Of a DNA stretch of 64,000 nucleotides, positions 35,079-45,301 are shown piece after piece. A model generated the notes under the pieces. It was not told the DNA's origin. It was given only the letters and a program-made list of their open reading frames with translations, and did no database searches. The position numbers were made by a program, and so were the translations under genes. How positions within the stretch are numbered: position 1 is the first letter of the stretch; each line of letters begins with the position of its first letter. Source of the DNA: Sulfuricaulis limicola (lineage in GTDB: Bacteria; Pseudomonadota; Gammaproteobacteria; Acidiferrobacterales; Sulfurifustaceae); contig NZ_AP014879.1 of assembly GCF_002355735.1 (NCBI RefSeq), positions 124,001 to 188,000 of the forward strand. The letters run 5' to 3'.

Positions 35079-36239
35079 ATGACCGAGGAATTCCTCCCGT
35101 TCTCGCGGCCCTCGATCAGCCGCGAGGCGATCGACGAGGTGGTGGCCTGCCTCGAATCCGGCTGGATCACGACCGGGCCGCGCGTCAAGAAATTCGAGGA
35201 AGACCTCAAACGCTATTTCGGCGCGCCGCACGCGCTGGCGCTGTCCTCCGCCACCGCCGGCCTGCATTTGGCGCTCGCGGCACTGGAGCTGAAACCGGGT
35301 GACGAAGTCATCACCACGCCCATGACCTTCGCCGCCACGCTCAACACCATCGTGCTCGCCGGCGGCAAGCCGGTGCTGGTGGACGTCGAAGCCGACACCT
35401 ATAACCTGGATGTTTCGCGACTGGCGAAAGCGATCACCAAACGCACGCGCGCGATCGTGCCGGTGCATTTCGCCGGGCTTCCGGTGGATCTCGACCCGTT
35501 GTACGAACTGGCGCGCCAGCACGGCCTGCGCGTGATCGAGGACGCGGCGCATGCCATCGGCACGGAATACAAAGGCCGGCGCATCGGCGCTTTCGGCGAC
35601 ACCCAGGTGTTCAGCTTCCACCCGAACAAGAACATGACCACCGGGGAGGGCGGTTGCGTGGTGACGCGCGACGACAAGCTGGCCGAAAAAATCGCGCTGC
35701 TGCGCTTTCACGGCATGGACCGCGAGGCCTGGAACCGTTTCGGCAAAGCCGGGTCCCAGCACTACGAAATAATCACCCCGGGTTTCAAGTACAACATGAT
35801 GGATATCCAGGCCGCGCTCGGCCTGCACCAGCTGCCGGCGCTCGACGGTTTCATCCAGCGGCGCACGGAGCTGGCGCGGCGCTACCAGAAAATTCTCGCT
35901 GACTGGCCGCAGTGGACCCGACCCGGGACGCCGAAATACGCCCATCGCCACGCCTGGCACCTGTACACGCCGCTGATCAATCCCGCGGCCGCCGACATGG
36001 ATCGCGATGCCTTCATGCAGGGCATGAAGGAGCGCAATATCGGCACCGGCCTGCATTACCGCGCGGTGCACCTGTATCCTTATTACCGCGAGCACTACGG
36101 CTTCAAGCCCGGCGATTTCCCGAATGCCGAAAGCATCGGCAGCCGCATCGTGAGCCTGCCGCTGTTTCCCGCCATGCGCGACGCCGACCAGGACCGGGTG
36201 GTCGCGGCGATGGCCGCGCTCTTCGGGAGAAAACCGTGA
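35079..36239 (+). CDS. arnB: UDP-4-amino-4-deoxy-L-arabinose aminotransferase ArnB
   Basis: 386 residues from ATG 35079. PLP-dependent sugar aminotransferase (DegT/DnrJ/EryC1 family) that converts UDP-4-keto-arabinose to UDP-L-Ara4N using glutamate. Landmarks: FSRPSISREAIDEVV, VIEDAAHAIGT, and SFHPNKNMTTGEGG with the PLP lysine near residue 185. The ATG is 10 nt after the flippase stop. Its stop overlaps the arnC GTG. Confidence 0.95.
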   Translation: MTEEFLPFSRPSISREAIDEVVACLESGWITTGPRVKKFEEDLKRYFGAPHALALSSATAGLHLALAALELKPGDEVITTPMTFAATLNTIVLAGGKPVLVDVEADTYNLDVSRLAKAITKRTRAIVPVHFAGLPVDLDPLYELARQHGLRVIEDAAHAIGTEYKGRRIGAFGDTQVFSFHPNKNMTTGEGGCVVTRDDKLAEKIALLRFHGMDREAWNRFGKAGSQHYEIITPGFKYNMMDIQAALGLHQLPALDGFIQRRTELARRYQKILADWPQWTRPGTPKYAHRHAWHLYTPLINPAAADMDRDAFMQGMKERNIGTGLHYRAVHLYPYYREHYGFKPGDFPNAESIGSRIVSLPLFPAMRDADQDRVVAAMAALFGRKP

Positions 36240-37177
36240 CGAAGCCCTATGTCAGCGTCGTCATCCCGGTGTACAACGAGCAGGAAAACCTGCCGGACCT
36301 GTTCCTGCGCCTGACAACGGCGCTCGACAAGTCCGGCCAGTCCTACGAAATTCTCTTCACCAACGACGGCAGCCGTGACAACTCGCTGGCATTGTTGCGC
36401 GATTTTCACAGGCAACGACCGAAGCAGGTGCGTGTGATCGATTTCAACGGCAACTTCGGCCAGCACATGGCCATCATGGCGGCGTTCGAGCGCGCGCGCG
36501 GCGACGTGATCGTAACCCTCGATGCCGACCTGCAGAATCCGCCGGAAGAAATTCCGAAGCTTTTGCGGGAAATCGAGAAGGGGCACGACGTCGTCGGCGG
36601 TTACCGCAAGGACCGCCACGATTCCTGGTTTCGACGAAAGGCGTCGCGCCTGCTCAATATTGTGCGCGAACGCACCACCCGCATCCGCATGCGCGACCAG
36701 GGCTGCATGCTGCGCGCCTACCGCAGAAACATCGTCGAGCACATCACCGCCAGCGGCGAGACCTCGACTTTCATTCCGGCGCTGGCGATGAGCTACGCCG
36801 CCAGTCCGGTCGAGGTCGAGGTCGAGCACGCGGCGCGCGCCGCCGGCACCTCGAAGTACCGGCTCTACGACCTGATCCGCCTGAATTTCGACCTCATGAC
36901 AGGATTTTCCGTCGTGCCGCTGCAGATGTTCACGCTCTTCGGTATGGCCGTTGCCGCCGGCAGCCTGGTGTTCGTGGTTTTTCTTTTCATTCGCCGCCTG
37001 GTTGTCGGGCCTGAAGCGGAAGGCCTGTTCACGTTGTTTGCGATTTTGTACTTCCTCGTCGGCGTCGGCATCATGGGTCTGGGCGTCATCGGTGAGTATA
37101 TCGGGCGCATCTACCAGGAAGTGCGCCGCCGTCCGCGCTTCATGATTCGCGACATTTACGAGCAGCTCAATGACTGA
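36236..37177 (+). CDS. arnC: ArnC: undecaprenyl-phosphate 4-deoxy-4-formamido-L-arabinose transferase
   Basis: 313 residues from GTG 36236, overlapping the arnB stop by 3 nt (GTGA). GT2-type transferase with SVVIPVYNEQENL at the start, the metal-binding VTLDADLQNPPEEIP near residue 97, and two C-terminal membrane helices. It loads Ara4FN onto undecaprenyl phosphate at the inner face of the membrane. Confidence 0.93.
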   Translation: MTKPYVSVVIPVYNEQENLPDLFLRLTTALDKSGQSYEILFTNDGSRDNSLALLRDFHRQRPKQVRVIDFNGNFGQHMAIMAAFERARGDVIVTLDADLQNPPEEIPKLLREIEKGHDVVGGYRKDRHDSWFRRKASRLLNIVRERTTRIRMRDQGCMLRAYRRNIVEHITASGETSTFIPALAMSYAASPVEVEVEHAARAAGTSKYRLYDLIRLNFDLMTGFSVVPLQMFTLFGMAVAAGSLVFVVFLFIRRLVVGPEAEGLFTLFAILYFLVGVGIMGLGVIGEYIGRIYQEVRRRPRFMIRDIYEQLND

Positions 37178-38108
37178 GCATGGCATCGTCGTTTTCGCCT
37201 ACCACGACGTCGGCGTCGAATGCCTCGATGCACTGATTTCGCGCGGCAGCCGCGTGCTCGCGGTGTTCACGCATCGCGACAACCCCGAGGAACGGATCTG
37301 GTTCAGGTCGGTGGCGGAACTTGCGCAGCGCCACAACATTCCGGTGCACACGCCGGATTCGGTGAATACGCGGGAATGGATCACGCGCTTGCGCGAGATG
37401 AAGCCCGATATCATTTTTTCGTTTTATTACCGCAACCTGATCTGCCAGGAGATCCTGGATATTCCGGGCCTCGGCGCCTTCAACATGCACGGCTCGCTGC
37501 TGCCGAAATATCGCGGGCGCGTGCCGATCAACTGGGCGGTGCTGAACGGCGAGACCGAAACCGGCGCCACGCTGCACTGGATGGTCAAACGACCCGACGC
37601 CGGCGATATCGTGGACCAGGAGGCGGTGCCCATTGGCTCACGCGATTCGGCACGCGATGTCTTTCTCAAGGTAACGGTCGCGGCAAGGAAAATTCTGGAA
37701 CGGAGCCTGGACGCGATCAAACAGGGCCGGGCGCCGCGACGTCCGCAGGACGAGTCGCAGGCGAGCTGTTTCGGCGGGCGCAATCCGGAGGACGGGCGGA
37801 TAGACTGGCGCGCCGACGCCCGGCAAATTTTCAATCTGGTCCGCGCCGTGACGCATCCCTATCCCGGCGCCTTCACGGAAGTGGATGGACGACGGCTTTT
37901 CATCTGGTGGGCCGAGCCCAAAACCGATTGCGCGGGCATGCCGGGCGAGGTTGTTTCGGTCTCGCCCTTGCGGGTGGCGACGGGCAAGGGCTGTCTTGAG
38001 ATCAGTCAATGGCAGTGGCGCGGCGGCCGGAAACAGGAGGGTGCGGCAGAAGGCCTGCGGCCCAACCAGATTCTGGGCGCCGCCGCTTCGCGGACGGCAT
38101 CGGTTTAA
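37170..38108 (+). CDS. arnA1: UDP-L-Ara4N formyltransferase (stand-alone ArnA N-terminal domain)
   Basis: 312 residues. Corresponds to the N-terminal formyltransferase half of E. coli ArnA. Formyl transfer residues are visible in NMHGSLLPKYRG (Asn and His of the catalytic set) and VKRPDAGDIV (Asp). A C-terminal OB-like domain (FTEVDGRRLFIWWAE) follows. Uses 10-formyl-tetrahydrofolate to make UDP-Ara4FN. In enterics this is fused to the decarboxylase; here they are separate genes. Overlaps arnC by 8 nt. Confidence 0.9.
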   Translation: MTEHGIVVFAYHDVGVECLDALISRGSRVLAVFTHRDNPEERIWFRSVAELAQRHNIPVHTPDSVNTREWITRLREMKPDIIFSFYYRNLICQEILDIPGLGAFNMHGSLLPKYRGRVPINWAVLNGETETGATLHWMVKRPDAGDIVDQEAVPIGSRDSARDVFLKVTVAARKILERSLDAIKQGRAPRRPQDESQASCFGGRNPEDGRIDWRADARQIFNLVRAVTHPYPGAFTEVDGRRLFIWWAEPKTDCAGMPGEVVSVSPLRVATGKGCLEISQWQWRGGRKQEGAAEGLRPNQILGAAASRTASV

Positions 38109-38132
38109 CGCATACACATAAATGGAGTCAGT

Positions 38133-39173
38133 ATGAGTCTCAAGATTTTGATCCTCGGCGTGAACGGTTTCATCGGCAACAGCCTGACCGAGCGCATCCT
38201 GCGCGACACCGACTGGGAGGTCTACGGCATGGACATGGGCCGGGACAAGCTCGACTCATGCCTCGGCCACGAGCGCTTCCACTACGTCGAGGGCGACATC
38301 ACCATCAACAAGGAGTGGATCGAGTATCACGTCAAGAAATGCGACGCGGTGCTGCCGCTCGTGGCCATCGCCACGCCCGCGACCTACGTGCTCGAGCCGC
38401 TGCGCGTGTTCGAGCTCGACTTCGAGGCCAACCTCGCGATCGTGCGCCAGTGCGTGCGCTACCACAAGCGCGTGATCTTCCCCTCGACCTCCGAGGTCTA
38501 CGGCATGAGCACCGACCGCGAGTTCGACGAGGAAGCGTCGAACCTGGTGCTCGGACCGATCAACAAGCCGCGCTGGATCTATTCGTGCAGCAAGCAGCTG
38601 CTCGACCGCGTGATCGCCGCCTACGGCCAGCAGCAAGGCTTCAAGTACACCCTGTTCCGGCCGTTCAACTGGATCGGACCGAAACTCGACAACATCATGG
38701 AACCCAAGGAAGGCAGCTCGCGCGTGCTGACCCAGTTCATCGGCAACATCCTGCGCGGCAAGGACATCCAGCTGGTCGACGGCGGCGCGCAGCGGCGCAG
38801 TTTCACCTACATCGACGACGGCGTGGACGCGCTGCTGCGCATCATCGCCAACAAGGACGGTTGCGCCGACGGGCGCATTTTCAACATCGGCAACCCGAAC
38901 AACGACATGTCGGTGCGCGAGCTGGCCGAGACGCTGGTGGCGCTGGTCAAGACCTATCCCAAGTACGCGGCGCTCGCGGAAAAGACCAAACTCATCACGG
39001 TCAGCTCGGGCGATTACTACGGCAAGGGCTATCAGGACATCCTCACGCGCGTGCCGTCGATCCGGAACGCCGAAAAATATCTCGGCTGGAAACCGACCAC
39101 CGACCTCAAGACGGGGTTGCGCAAGACGCTCGACTACCATCTCGGCCGGCCGTCGCGGGAACTGGAAGCCTGA
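38133..39173 (+). CDS. arnA2: UDP-glucuronic acid decarboxylase (stand-alone ArnA C-terminal domain)
   Basis: 346 residues of an extended SDR. Landmarks: NAD fold [11 protein letters not shown], the ArnA-type [19 protein letters not shown] segment, [10 protein letters not shown] with the catalytic Ser-Glu pair, and YSCSK with the YxxxK pair. It oxidatively decarboxylates UDP-glucuronate to UDP-4-keto-arabinose for ArnB. Closely matches the C-terminal half of ArnA rather than UXS-type enzymes. 24 nt after the formyltransferase. Confidence 0.92.
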   Translation: MSLKILILGVNGFIGNSLTERILRDTDWEVYGMDMGRDKLDSCLGHERFHYVEGDITINKEWIEYHVKKCDAVLPLVAIATPATYVLEPLRVFELDFEANLAIVRQCVRYHKRVIFPSTSEVYGMSTDREFDEEASNLVLGPINKPRWIYSCSKQLLDRVIAAYGQQQGFKYTLFRPFNWIGPKLDNIMEPKEGSSRVLTQFIGNILRGKDIQLVDGGAQRRSFTYIDDGVDALLRIIANKDGCADGRIFNIGNPNNDMSVRELAETLVALVKTYPKYAALAEKTKLITVSSGDYYGKGYQDILTRVPSIRNAEKYLGWKPTTDLKTGLRKTLDYHLGRPSRELEA

Positions 39174-39182
39174 TCCACGGCC

Positions 39183-40091
39183 ATGCCGGAGACGCGCCTC
39201 GCGATCAAGGTCGATGTCGATACCGATCGCGGCACGCGCATCGGCGTGCCGCGGCTGCTGGATATTCTGGACGAGTTCGGCGTCAAGGCGACGTTTCTGT
39301 TCTCGCTCGGACCCGACAACACCGGCCGCGCCATCCGGCGCATTTTCCGTCCCGGGTTTTTCGGCAAGGTGGCGCGCACCAATGTCGTCGCTATCTACGG
39401 GTTGCGCACGCTTTTGAACGGCGTGTTGTGGCCCGGCCCGCACGTGGGCCGGCGCAATCAGGACGTGATGCGCGCCGCGCGCGACCGCGGTCACGAGGTC
39501 GGAATTCATTGCTACGACCATATCCGCTGGCAGGATGGCCTCGCGCGCATGTCGCGCGCCGAGGTCCATGAGGAATTCGACAAGGCGCGCCGCGAGTTCG
39601 AACGCGTTTTCGGCGCGCCCGCGCAAACCGCCGGCGCCGCCGGCTGGCAGGCGAATGCCGTGAGCCTCGCCGCCTACGACGAGGCAAACCTGCTATATGC
39701 GAGCGATGCGCGCGGCACGCACGCCTTTTTTCCTCGAGCCGGTGGCACAGTCTTCAAGACCTTGCAGATTCCGACGACGCTGCCGACGCTCGACGAACTG
39801 CTCGGACGTCCGGATTACCCCGAGGAACGCCTGGTGAAACAGTATCTGTCGTGGCTGCGTCCGGGTCAGCTCAATGTTCTGACCGCGCACGCCGAGATCG
39901 AAGGAATGCTGAAGGCCGATCTGTTTCGCTCCCTGCTGGCGCAATCGCAAAACCAGAACGTAAGTTTTGTCCGGCTGGACGATCTGGCGCGCGCCTGCCT
40001 GCGGCAGCGTGAAGGCGTTCCGGTCTGCGAACTGATCCAGGGTGAAGTAGACGGCCGTTCCGGCATGCTTGCCGTACAGAAAGCCGCATGA
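39183..40091 (+). CDS. arnD: ArnD: 4-deoxy-4-formamido-L-arabinose-phosphoundecaprenol deformylase
   Basis: 302 residues of the NodB/polysaccharide deacetylase family. IKVDVDTDRGTRIGVPRLL carries the acidic metal pair, LLDILDEFGVKATFLFS the first strand, and VGIHCYDHIRWQ the HxxxH-like ligand segment. Removes the formyl group before flipping and transfer to lipid A. Last gene of the arn unit; lgt follows after 44 nt. Confidence 0.92.
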   Translation: MPETRLAIKVDVDTDRGTRIGVPRLLDILDEFGVKATFLFSLGPDNTGRAIRRIFRPGFFGKVARTNVVAIYGLRTLLNGVLWPGPHVGRRNQDVMRAARDRGHEVGIHCYDHIRWQDGLARMSRAEVHEEFDKARREFERVFGAPAQTAGAAGWQANAVSLAAYDEANLLYASDARGTHAFFPRAGGTVFKTLQIPTTLPTLDELLGRPDYPEERLVKQYLSWLRPGQLNVLTAHAEIEGMLKADLFRSLLAQSQNQNVSFVRLDDLARACLRQREGVPVCELIQGEVDGRSGMLAVQKAA

Positions 40092-40121
40092 GCATGTCTG
40101 GCGGCGCCGATCCATCTCGTT

Positions 40122-40127
40122 CATAAT
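40122..40127 (+). promoter_or_regulatory. -10-like CATAAT 8 nt before lgt
   Basis: TTCATAAT, CGCCCGCC, ATG. No Shine-Dalgarno sequence follows. Could give lgt a near-leaderless transcript independent of arn. Confidence 0.4.
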
Positions 40128-40135
40128 CGCCCGCC

Positions 40136-40921
40136 ATGCTCGCTCCCGATATCGATCCCGTCGCCATTCATCTCGGTCCGCTGAAAGTTCACTGGTACGG
40201 CCTGATGTATCTCATCGGCTTCCTCGGTGCCTGGTGGTTGGGCGTGTACCGCGCAAAACGTGCGGCCTCCGGCTGGCAGTCGCAGGAGATTGCCGATCTG
40301 CTTTTCTACGGCGCGCTCGGGGTGATTCTCGGCGGGCGCATCGGTTACGTCCTTTTCTATAACCTTTCCTATTATCTCCATCATCCGGTGGAAGTGTTTT
40401 ATATCTGGTCCGGCGGCATGTCGTTTCATGGCGGCCTGCTCGGGGTCATTAGCGCCATGTGGCTGTACGCACGCCGCACGCAGCGCCCGTTTTTCGCCGT
40501 GGCTGATTTTGTTGCGTTGCTGACACCGCTCGGACTGGGTGCCGGACGTCTCGGCAATTTCATCAACCACGAACTCTGGGGGCGTGTGACCGACGTCCCC
40601 TGGGGCATGGTGTTCCCCAATGCCGGCGCGTTGCCGCGCCATCCCTCGCAGCTTTATGAATTCATGCTGGAAGGCGTTGCGCTTTTCATCATCCTGTGGG
40701 TTTACGCGCGCAAACCGCGCCCGACGTCCGCGATTTCAGGATTGTTTCTGCTCGGTTACGGAATATTCCGGTTCCTGGTGGAGTTCGCGCGCGAGCCGGA
40801 TGTGCAACTGGGGTATCTGGCATTCGACTGGCTGACCATGGGGCAGGTGCTGAGTCTGCCAATGGTGCTGTTTGGGGCCTGGCTGATCCGGCGGGCCTAC
40901 CGTAACAGGATGCCGGTATAA
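40136..40921 (+). CDS. lgt: Prolipoprotein diacylglyceryl transferase Lgt
   Basis: 261 residues, seven membrane segments. Lgt transfers diacylglycerol from phosphatidylglycerol to the lipobox cysteine, the first lipoprotein maturation step. Signature [20 protein letters not shown] near residues 143-160, plus HGGLLG and RHPSQLYE. Several lipoprotein genes occur in this window (47530, 48094, 63029). The 220 bp after it (40922-41141) hold no gene. Confidence 0.96.
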   Translation: MLAPDIDPVAIHLGPLKVHWYGLMYLIGFLGAWWLGVYRAKRAASGWQSQEIADLLFYGALGVILGGRIGYVLFYNLSYYLHHPVEVFYIWSGGMSFHGGLLGVISAMWLYARRTQRPFFAVADFVALLTPLGLGAGRLGNFINHELWGRVTDVPWGMVFPNAGALPRHPSQLYEFMLEGVALFIILWVYARKPRPTSAISGLFLLGYGIFRFLVEFAREPDVQLGYLAFDWLTMGQVLSLPMVLFGAWLIRRAYRNRMPV

Positions 40922-41141
40922 CGCCGGCGCCGCCATTTCTGGTGCATCGTTTCGTGCTTTTTAAGCAGCCGCCTTAGAAGTTCAGTTATTTCTCGCGGAT
41001 TGACGTTCCCGGGAGCAGGCGGTATTGTTTGCCCGCAATAACAAGATGTTCGCCTTCCTGCCTTCACCCACAAAGAGGTGCGGCTGGCGCAAATCTTAAC
41101 AATTCACTTACATAGATATATTCTGGAGGAGGATGAGAATC

Positions 41142-41723
41142 ATGCGTATGCAATATATTGCAAGGGCTGCCATTGCCTGTGTGGCGATGACGTTGTCTTT
41201 TGCGGCCACTGCCGCCAGTTCAGATGACTGGTATGCCGGCGTCGGTTTCGGTCAATCAGAAAACAAAACCAGAGTCGCGAAAATAGCCGGGACAGGCTTC
41301 ACCGGCAGTCTCGATAACGAAGATTCCAGCTGGAAAGCTTTTGGGGGTTATCGTCTGTGGGACCAGTATGTCGCGGTTGAGGCGTCCTACATCGATCTGG
41401 GCAAGACCACTGCGAGCAGTTCGACTTTGTCCGGTACGCAGGAGATCAAGGCGTTTACCATAGGGGTAGTCGGTTATATTCCGATCGTCGATCCGTTCGG
41501 TGCCATTATCCACCTCGGATTTTCCCGCAATGATTCGAGAACCGAAACCGTCACCGGCAGCACCGGTACGTTCTCCGGAGCGACCGACTTCGAATTTTAC
41601 TGGGGCGCCGGCTTGCAGTTCGACATTACCAAGAACATCGGTGTGCGTGCGGAATTGGAACGTTTCAGTGTGAACGGCGGTGATGTCAACCTGCGCAGCG
41701 CGGGCGTCTACTATCGTTTCTAG
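41142..41723 (+). CDS. Outer membrane beta-barrel protein (OmpA/opacity-like, 8-stranded)
   Basis: 193 residues from ATG 41142, chosen because GGAGGAGG (41125-41132) sits 9 nt upstream; the ATG at 41133 would abut it. Signal peptide ends ATAAS. The mature chain has alternating strands with glycines and aromatic residues (WYAGVGFGQSE, AFGGYRLWDQYVAVEASY, EFYWGAGLQFD) and ends VYYRF, the barrel assembly signal. Fold matches OmpX/OmpW/opacity-type 8-strand barrels. Function not predictable. Strong ribosome binding site and terminator suggest high expression. Confidence 0.8.
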   Translation: MRMQYIARAAIACVAMTLSFAATAASSDDWYAGVGFGQSENKTRVAKIAGTGFTGSLDNEDSSWKAFGGYRLWDQYVAVEASYIDLGKTTASSSTLSGTQEIKAFTIGVVGYIPIVDPFGAIIHLGFSRNDSRTETVTGSTGTFSGATDFEFYWGAGLQFDITKNIGVRAELERFSVNGGDVNLRSAGVYYRF

Positions 41724-41750
41724 ACAGGCGTCCTCAAGTTTGTTCGTACA

Positions 41751-41780
41751 AACGGCCGGTTATTCCGGCCGTTTTGTTTT
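41751..41780. terminator. Bidirectional intrinsic terminator between convergent genes
   Basis: AAACGGCCGG, loop TTATT, CCGGCCGTTTT, with T-rich flank downstream on the plus strand and T-rich complement on the minus strand. Serves the barrel gene and the converging aldehyde dehydrogenase gene. Confidence 0.88.
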
Positions 41781-41782
41781 AA

Positions 41783-43141
41783 TTACTTGACCCATATCGT
41801 CTTGATGTTCACGAACTCGCGGATGCCGTGCACGGACAGCTCGCGACCGTAGCCCGAGGCCTTGATGCCGCCGAAGGGCAGGCGCGGGTCGCTTTTCACC
41901 ATCCCGTTGACGAAGCTTGAGCCCGACTGGATGCGTCGTGCCAGGCGTTCGCCTTTTTTCACATCGCGCGTGAATATCGTCGCGCCCAGCCCGTAACGGT
42001 TGTCGTTGGCGATGCGGACTGCATCCTCCTCGTCCCGGGCGCGAATGACAACGGCCACCGGGCCGAACAATTCCTCCTCCCAGGCGCGCATCCCCGGCCG
42101 GACATGGTCCAGCACCGTCGGCTCGTAGAAAAATCCCGGTCCCGCCGCCGGCCCGCCGTGCAGCGCGAGGCTGGCGCCCGTCGCGACCGAATCGGTCACC
42201 TGCTGGTGCAGCTGATCGCGCAGATCGGCGCGCGCCATCGGGCCGAGCCGGGTTTCCTCTTTCATGGGGTCGCCCAGACGCAGCGCATGAGCCTTGTGCC
42301 TGAACTGTTCGATGAAGGCTTCGGCAATCGGCTCGACCAGGATAAAACGCTTGGCGGCGATGCAACTCTGGCCGCAGTTGAGAAAGCGTGAGGCGATGGC
42401 GGTGTTCACCGCCGGTTCCAGATCGGCGTCCGCCAGTACGACGAAGGCGTCCGAGCCGCCGAGTTCCAGCACGGTTTTCTTGAGCGCAGCGCCGGCGGCC
42501 GCGGCGACCTTGCGGCCGGCCACCTCGCTTCCGGTAAGGCTGACCGCGTGAATGCGCGGGTCGGCGATGATTTTTTCCGCCCGCGCGGCGGTGATCATGA
42601 GCGTCTGGAAAACTCCCTCGGGAAATCCGGCCTTGCGGAAAATTTCGCCGATGGCCAGCGCGCATTGCGGGACGTTCGAAGCGTGCTTGAGCAGCGCGGT
42701 ATTGCCCGCCATAAGGCTTGGTGCGGCGAAGCGGAACACCTGCCAGAAGGGAAAATTCCATGGCATGATGGCCAGCACGGTGCCGAGCGGCGGATAGCTG
42801 ACATAGCTGGAACCGGCATCGGTCTGGATGATTTCGTCACACAGAAAAGACTCGGCGTGCTCGGCGTAAAACTCGCAACCCCAGGCGCACTTCTCGATCT
42901 CGGCGCGCGCCTCCCGGACGATCTTGCCCATCTCGAGGGTGATTATTCCGGCATAATGTGCGGTGTTATTACGCAGCTCCGCCGCGGCGTGACGAAACAG
43001 CCGCGCGCGTTCGGCGAAAGGCGTCGCTTGCCAGCCCGGGTTGGACGCCGCGGCAGCGGTGAGCGCGATTTCGACCTGCGCGTCGTTCCACGTGTCGAAG
43101 GTTTTCAACCGTTCGCCGGTAGCGGGATTGATCGTTTCCAT
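41783..43141 (-). CDS. NAD(P)-dependent aldehyde dehydrogenase, succinate-semialdehyde type
   Basis: 452 residues, ALDH superfamily. Landmarks: [17 protein letters not shown] near 125-140, catalytic Glu in LELGGSDAF, catalytic Cys in [13 protein letters not shown], and [14 protein letters not shown]. The short length (~450 rather than ~490) and motif wording match Sad/YneI-like succinate-semialdehyde dehydrogenases, but substrate prediction within ALDHs is unreliable. Monocistronic. Confidence 0.85.
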   Translation of the reverse strand: METINPATGERLKTFDTWNDAQVEIALTAAAASNPGWQATPFAERARLFRHAAAELRNNTAHYAGIITLEMGKIVREARAEIEKCAWGCEFYAEHAESFLCDEIIQTDAGSSYVSYPPLGTVLAIMPWNFPFWQVFRFAAPSLMAGNTALLKHASNVPQCALAIGEIFRKAGFPEGVFQTLMITAARAEKIIADPRIHAVSLTGSEVAGRKVAAAAGAALKKTVLELGGSDAFVVLADADLEPAVNTAIASRFLNCGQSCIAAKRFILVEPIAEAFIEQFRHKAHALRLGDPMKEETRLGPMARADLRDQLHQQVTDSVATGASLALHGGPAAGPGFFYEPTVLDHVRPGMRAWEEELFGPVAVVIRARDEEDAVRIANDNRYGLGATIFTRDVKKGERLARRIQSGSSFVNGMVKSDPRLPFGGIKASGYGRELSVHGIREFVNIKTIWVK

Positions 43142-43195
43142 GGTCGTTGAGAGTATTGATACCGTTCAGCGCCAGCTATTTTAGGTGTTGTTATC

Positions 43196-43201
43196 TATAA
43201 T
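43196..43201 (+). promoter_or_regulatory. Perfect TATAAT 9 nt before slt
   Basis: TATAAT, ACACACAGC, ATG. No Shine-Dalgarno sequence; transcription would begin within a few bases of the start codon. Confidence 0.55.
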
Positions 43202-43210
43202 ACACACAGC

Positions 43211-45154
43211 ATGCAACGGTACTTTACCCTGATTCTGCTTCTGGCCAGCCTGATGGGCGCGGGCAAGGCCGTATTGGCGCAGGATATTACCCAGGAAGAG
43301 GAGAACCGGCGGCGCGACTATCTGGCCGCGCTCGAGGCCCTGAAGGCAGGACAGCAGGCCCGCTTCAGGACGCTTTATAACAATCTGGACGGTTACATCC
43401 TGCGCGGTTATCTCGAGTACGAATCCCTGAAAAACCGTGTGTCATCCACACCGGCTGCCGAGATCCGGCGTTTCCTCGCGGACAACAGCCAGGCGCCGAT
43501 CAGCGACGTCATTCGCAAGAAGTGGCTGCGCGTGCTCGCCGGCCGCGGCGACTGGCCCGCTTTCCTCAAGGAATACCAGGACATCGAGGACGAGCCGGAG
43601 CTGCAATGCCTGCGCCTGTCACACCTGCTCAAGACCAGCGAACAGCAGGCGACGCTGATGGCCGAGGCCGAGCAACTCTGGCTCACGGGCAAGCAGTTGC
43701 CGCGCGCCTGCGACCCGGTGTTCAGTGCCTGGAAAAAGGCCGGTCACATGACCGCCGACAAGGTCTGGGCGCGCATCCGTCTGGCGATGGAGGCGCGCAA
43801 CCTGCGGCTCGCCAGCGAGCTCGCCGTTCATCTGGACCCGTCCGAACGGATATGGGTCAGGCGCTGGGAGGCGATGCATCGCGATCCCGTGCGCGAGCTG
43901 CACAACATCGCCTATCCGGTCGAGACGCCGGTGGCGCGCATGGTGGTCAAACACGGCATCGTGCGTCTCGCCTACCGCGACCCCGAGGAGGCGATGATCC
44001 AGTGGCACCTGCTGAAGGGCAAGTACCAGTTTTTCGGCGAGGACGACAATTACGTCATGCGCAACATCGGCATCCTGGCGGCGCAGGACCAGCTGCCGCA
44101 GGCGCTGGTATGGCTGTCGGAGGTTTCCGCCGACCCCGCGGATGAACCGCTGCACCTGTGGCGGGTAAAAGCCGCACTGCGCGCCGGGCAGTGGGAGACG
44201 GCGAAGCGCTTCATCGCGGGATTGAGTGAGGAGCAGCAACGCAACAGCCAGTGGCGCTACTGGAGCGCACGTATCCTCGAGGCCACGGGCAGCAAGAACG
44301 AGGCGCGCAGCCTGTACCAGGGTTTGGCGCGCGACCGCAGTTACTACGGGTTCCTCGCCGCGGATCGCATCGACACGGATTACTCGATGCAGCATGTCAG
44401 CATCGACGCCAGCCCGGAGGAAATCAGCGCCATGCTGGCACGCCCGGGCATCCAGATGGCCCAGGAGCTGTACCAGATGGGGCAGGTGGTTGACGCGCGC
44501 CGCCAATGGATCTGGACCATGCGGCGCATGAACAACCGCGACCTCGCGGTGGCGGCGGTGATCGCGCAACAGTGGGGCTGGCACGACCGCGCCATCCTCA
44601 CGGTGGCGAAGAGCGACCATCAGGACGATCTCGAGTTGCGCTTCCCGCTGCTGTATCGCGATGTTATCGAAACCAATGCCTCCGAGGCCGGCATCGATCC
44701 CAGCTGGGTGTACGGCGTGGTGCGCCAGGAATCCGCCTTCGTCGTTGACGCGCGCTCCTCGGCCGGCGCGCTTGGACTGATGCAGCTGATGCCGTCTACC
44801 GGCCGGCTTACCGGCCGCAAGATCAACATGCCGATTCGCAACAACCGCGCGATACTGAACATCGAGAACAACCTGCGTCTGGGCGCAAGCTACCTGAAGG
44901 AAGTGCTGGGCCGCAGCAATGGCAATCAGGTGCTGGCCACGGCCTCCTACAACGCCGGTCCGAACCGCGTCAGCAGCTGGATGCCGCCGCGCAACATGGA
45001 AGCCGATGTCTGGGTCGAGCTGATTCCGTACAGCGAGACGCGCGACTACGTGAAAAACGTCATGTCCTATACCACCGTGTACAACCATCGTCTGGGCAGC
45101 CGCCCGGAACGCCTGCGCAACCGCATGGTGGATATCGTGCCACCGGAAAAATAG
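43211..45154 (+). CDS. slt: Soluble lytic murein transglycosylase (Slt70 family)
   Basis: 647 residues. Signal peptide (LLLASLMGAGKAVLAQ), then a long alpha-superhelical U-domain of repeats (~30-460), then the SLT catalytic domain: VYGVVRQESAFVVDA with the catalytic glutamate near residue 507, GALGLMQLMP, and ATASYNAGPNRV. It cleaves peptidoglycan glycan strands to 1,6-anhydromuropeptides in the periplasm. Length matches E. coli Slt70. Confidence 0.94.
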   Translation: MQRYFTLILLLASLMGAGKAVLAQDITQEEENRRRDYLAALEALKAGQQARFRTLYNNLDGYILRGYLEYESLKNRVSSTPAAEIRRFLADNSQAPISDVIRKKWLRVLAGRGDWPAFLKEYQDIEDEPELQCLRLSHLLKTSEQQATLMAEAEQLWLTGKQLPRACDPVFSAWKKAGHMTADKVWARIRLAMEARNLRLASELAVHLDPSERIWVRRWEAMHRDPVRELHNIAYPVETPVARMVVKHGIVRLAYRDPEEAMIQWHLLKGKYQFFGEDDNYVMRNIGILAAQDQLPQALVWLSEVSADPADEPLHLWRVKAALRAGQWETAKRFIAGLSEEQQRNSQWRYWSARILEATGSKNEARSLYQGLARDRSYYGFLAADRIDTDYSMQHVSIDASPEEISAMLARPGIQMAQELYQMGQVVDARRQWIWTMRRMNNRDLAVAAVIAQQWGWHDRAILTVAKSDHQDDLELRFPLLYRDVIETNASEAGIDPSWVYGVVRQESAFVVDARSSAGALGLMQLMPSTGRLTGRKINMPIRNNRAILNIENNLRLGASYLKEVLGRSNGNQVLATASYNAGPNRVSSWMPPRNMEADVWVELIPYSETRDYVKNVMSYTTVYNHRLGSRPERLRNRMVDIVPPEK

Positions 45155-45301
45155 TGCGTCTCCTCGGGTACCCCCGAAAAGCCTGATTTTACCGCGCCGG
45201 TCGCGCCGCACGGCCGTTGTTTTCCTGATCTAAACTCATTGCTACAGGCCGCACACATCAATCCGCCCCCATAAGCCGGGGTGGCCCAGGGCAGGGGCAC
45301 A

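Noticed and set aside
41133-41141. ATG at 41133 as start of the barrel protein
   Set aside because: It touches the GGAGGAGG ribosome binding site; ATG 41142 has proper spacing.
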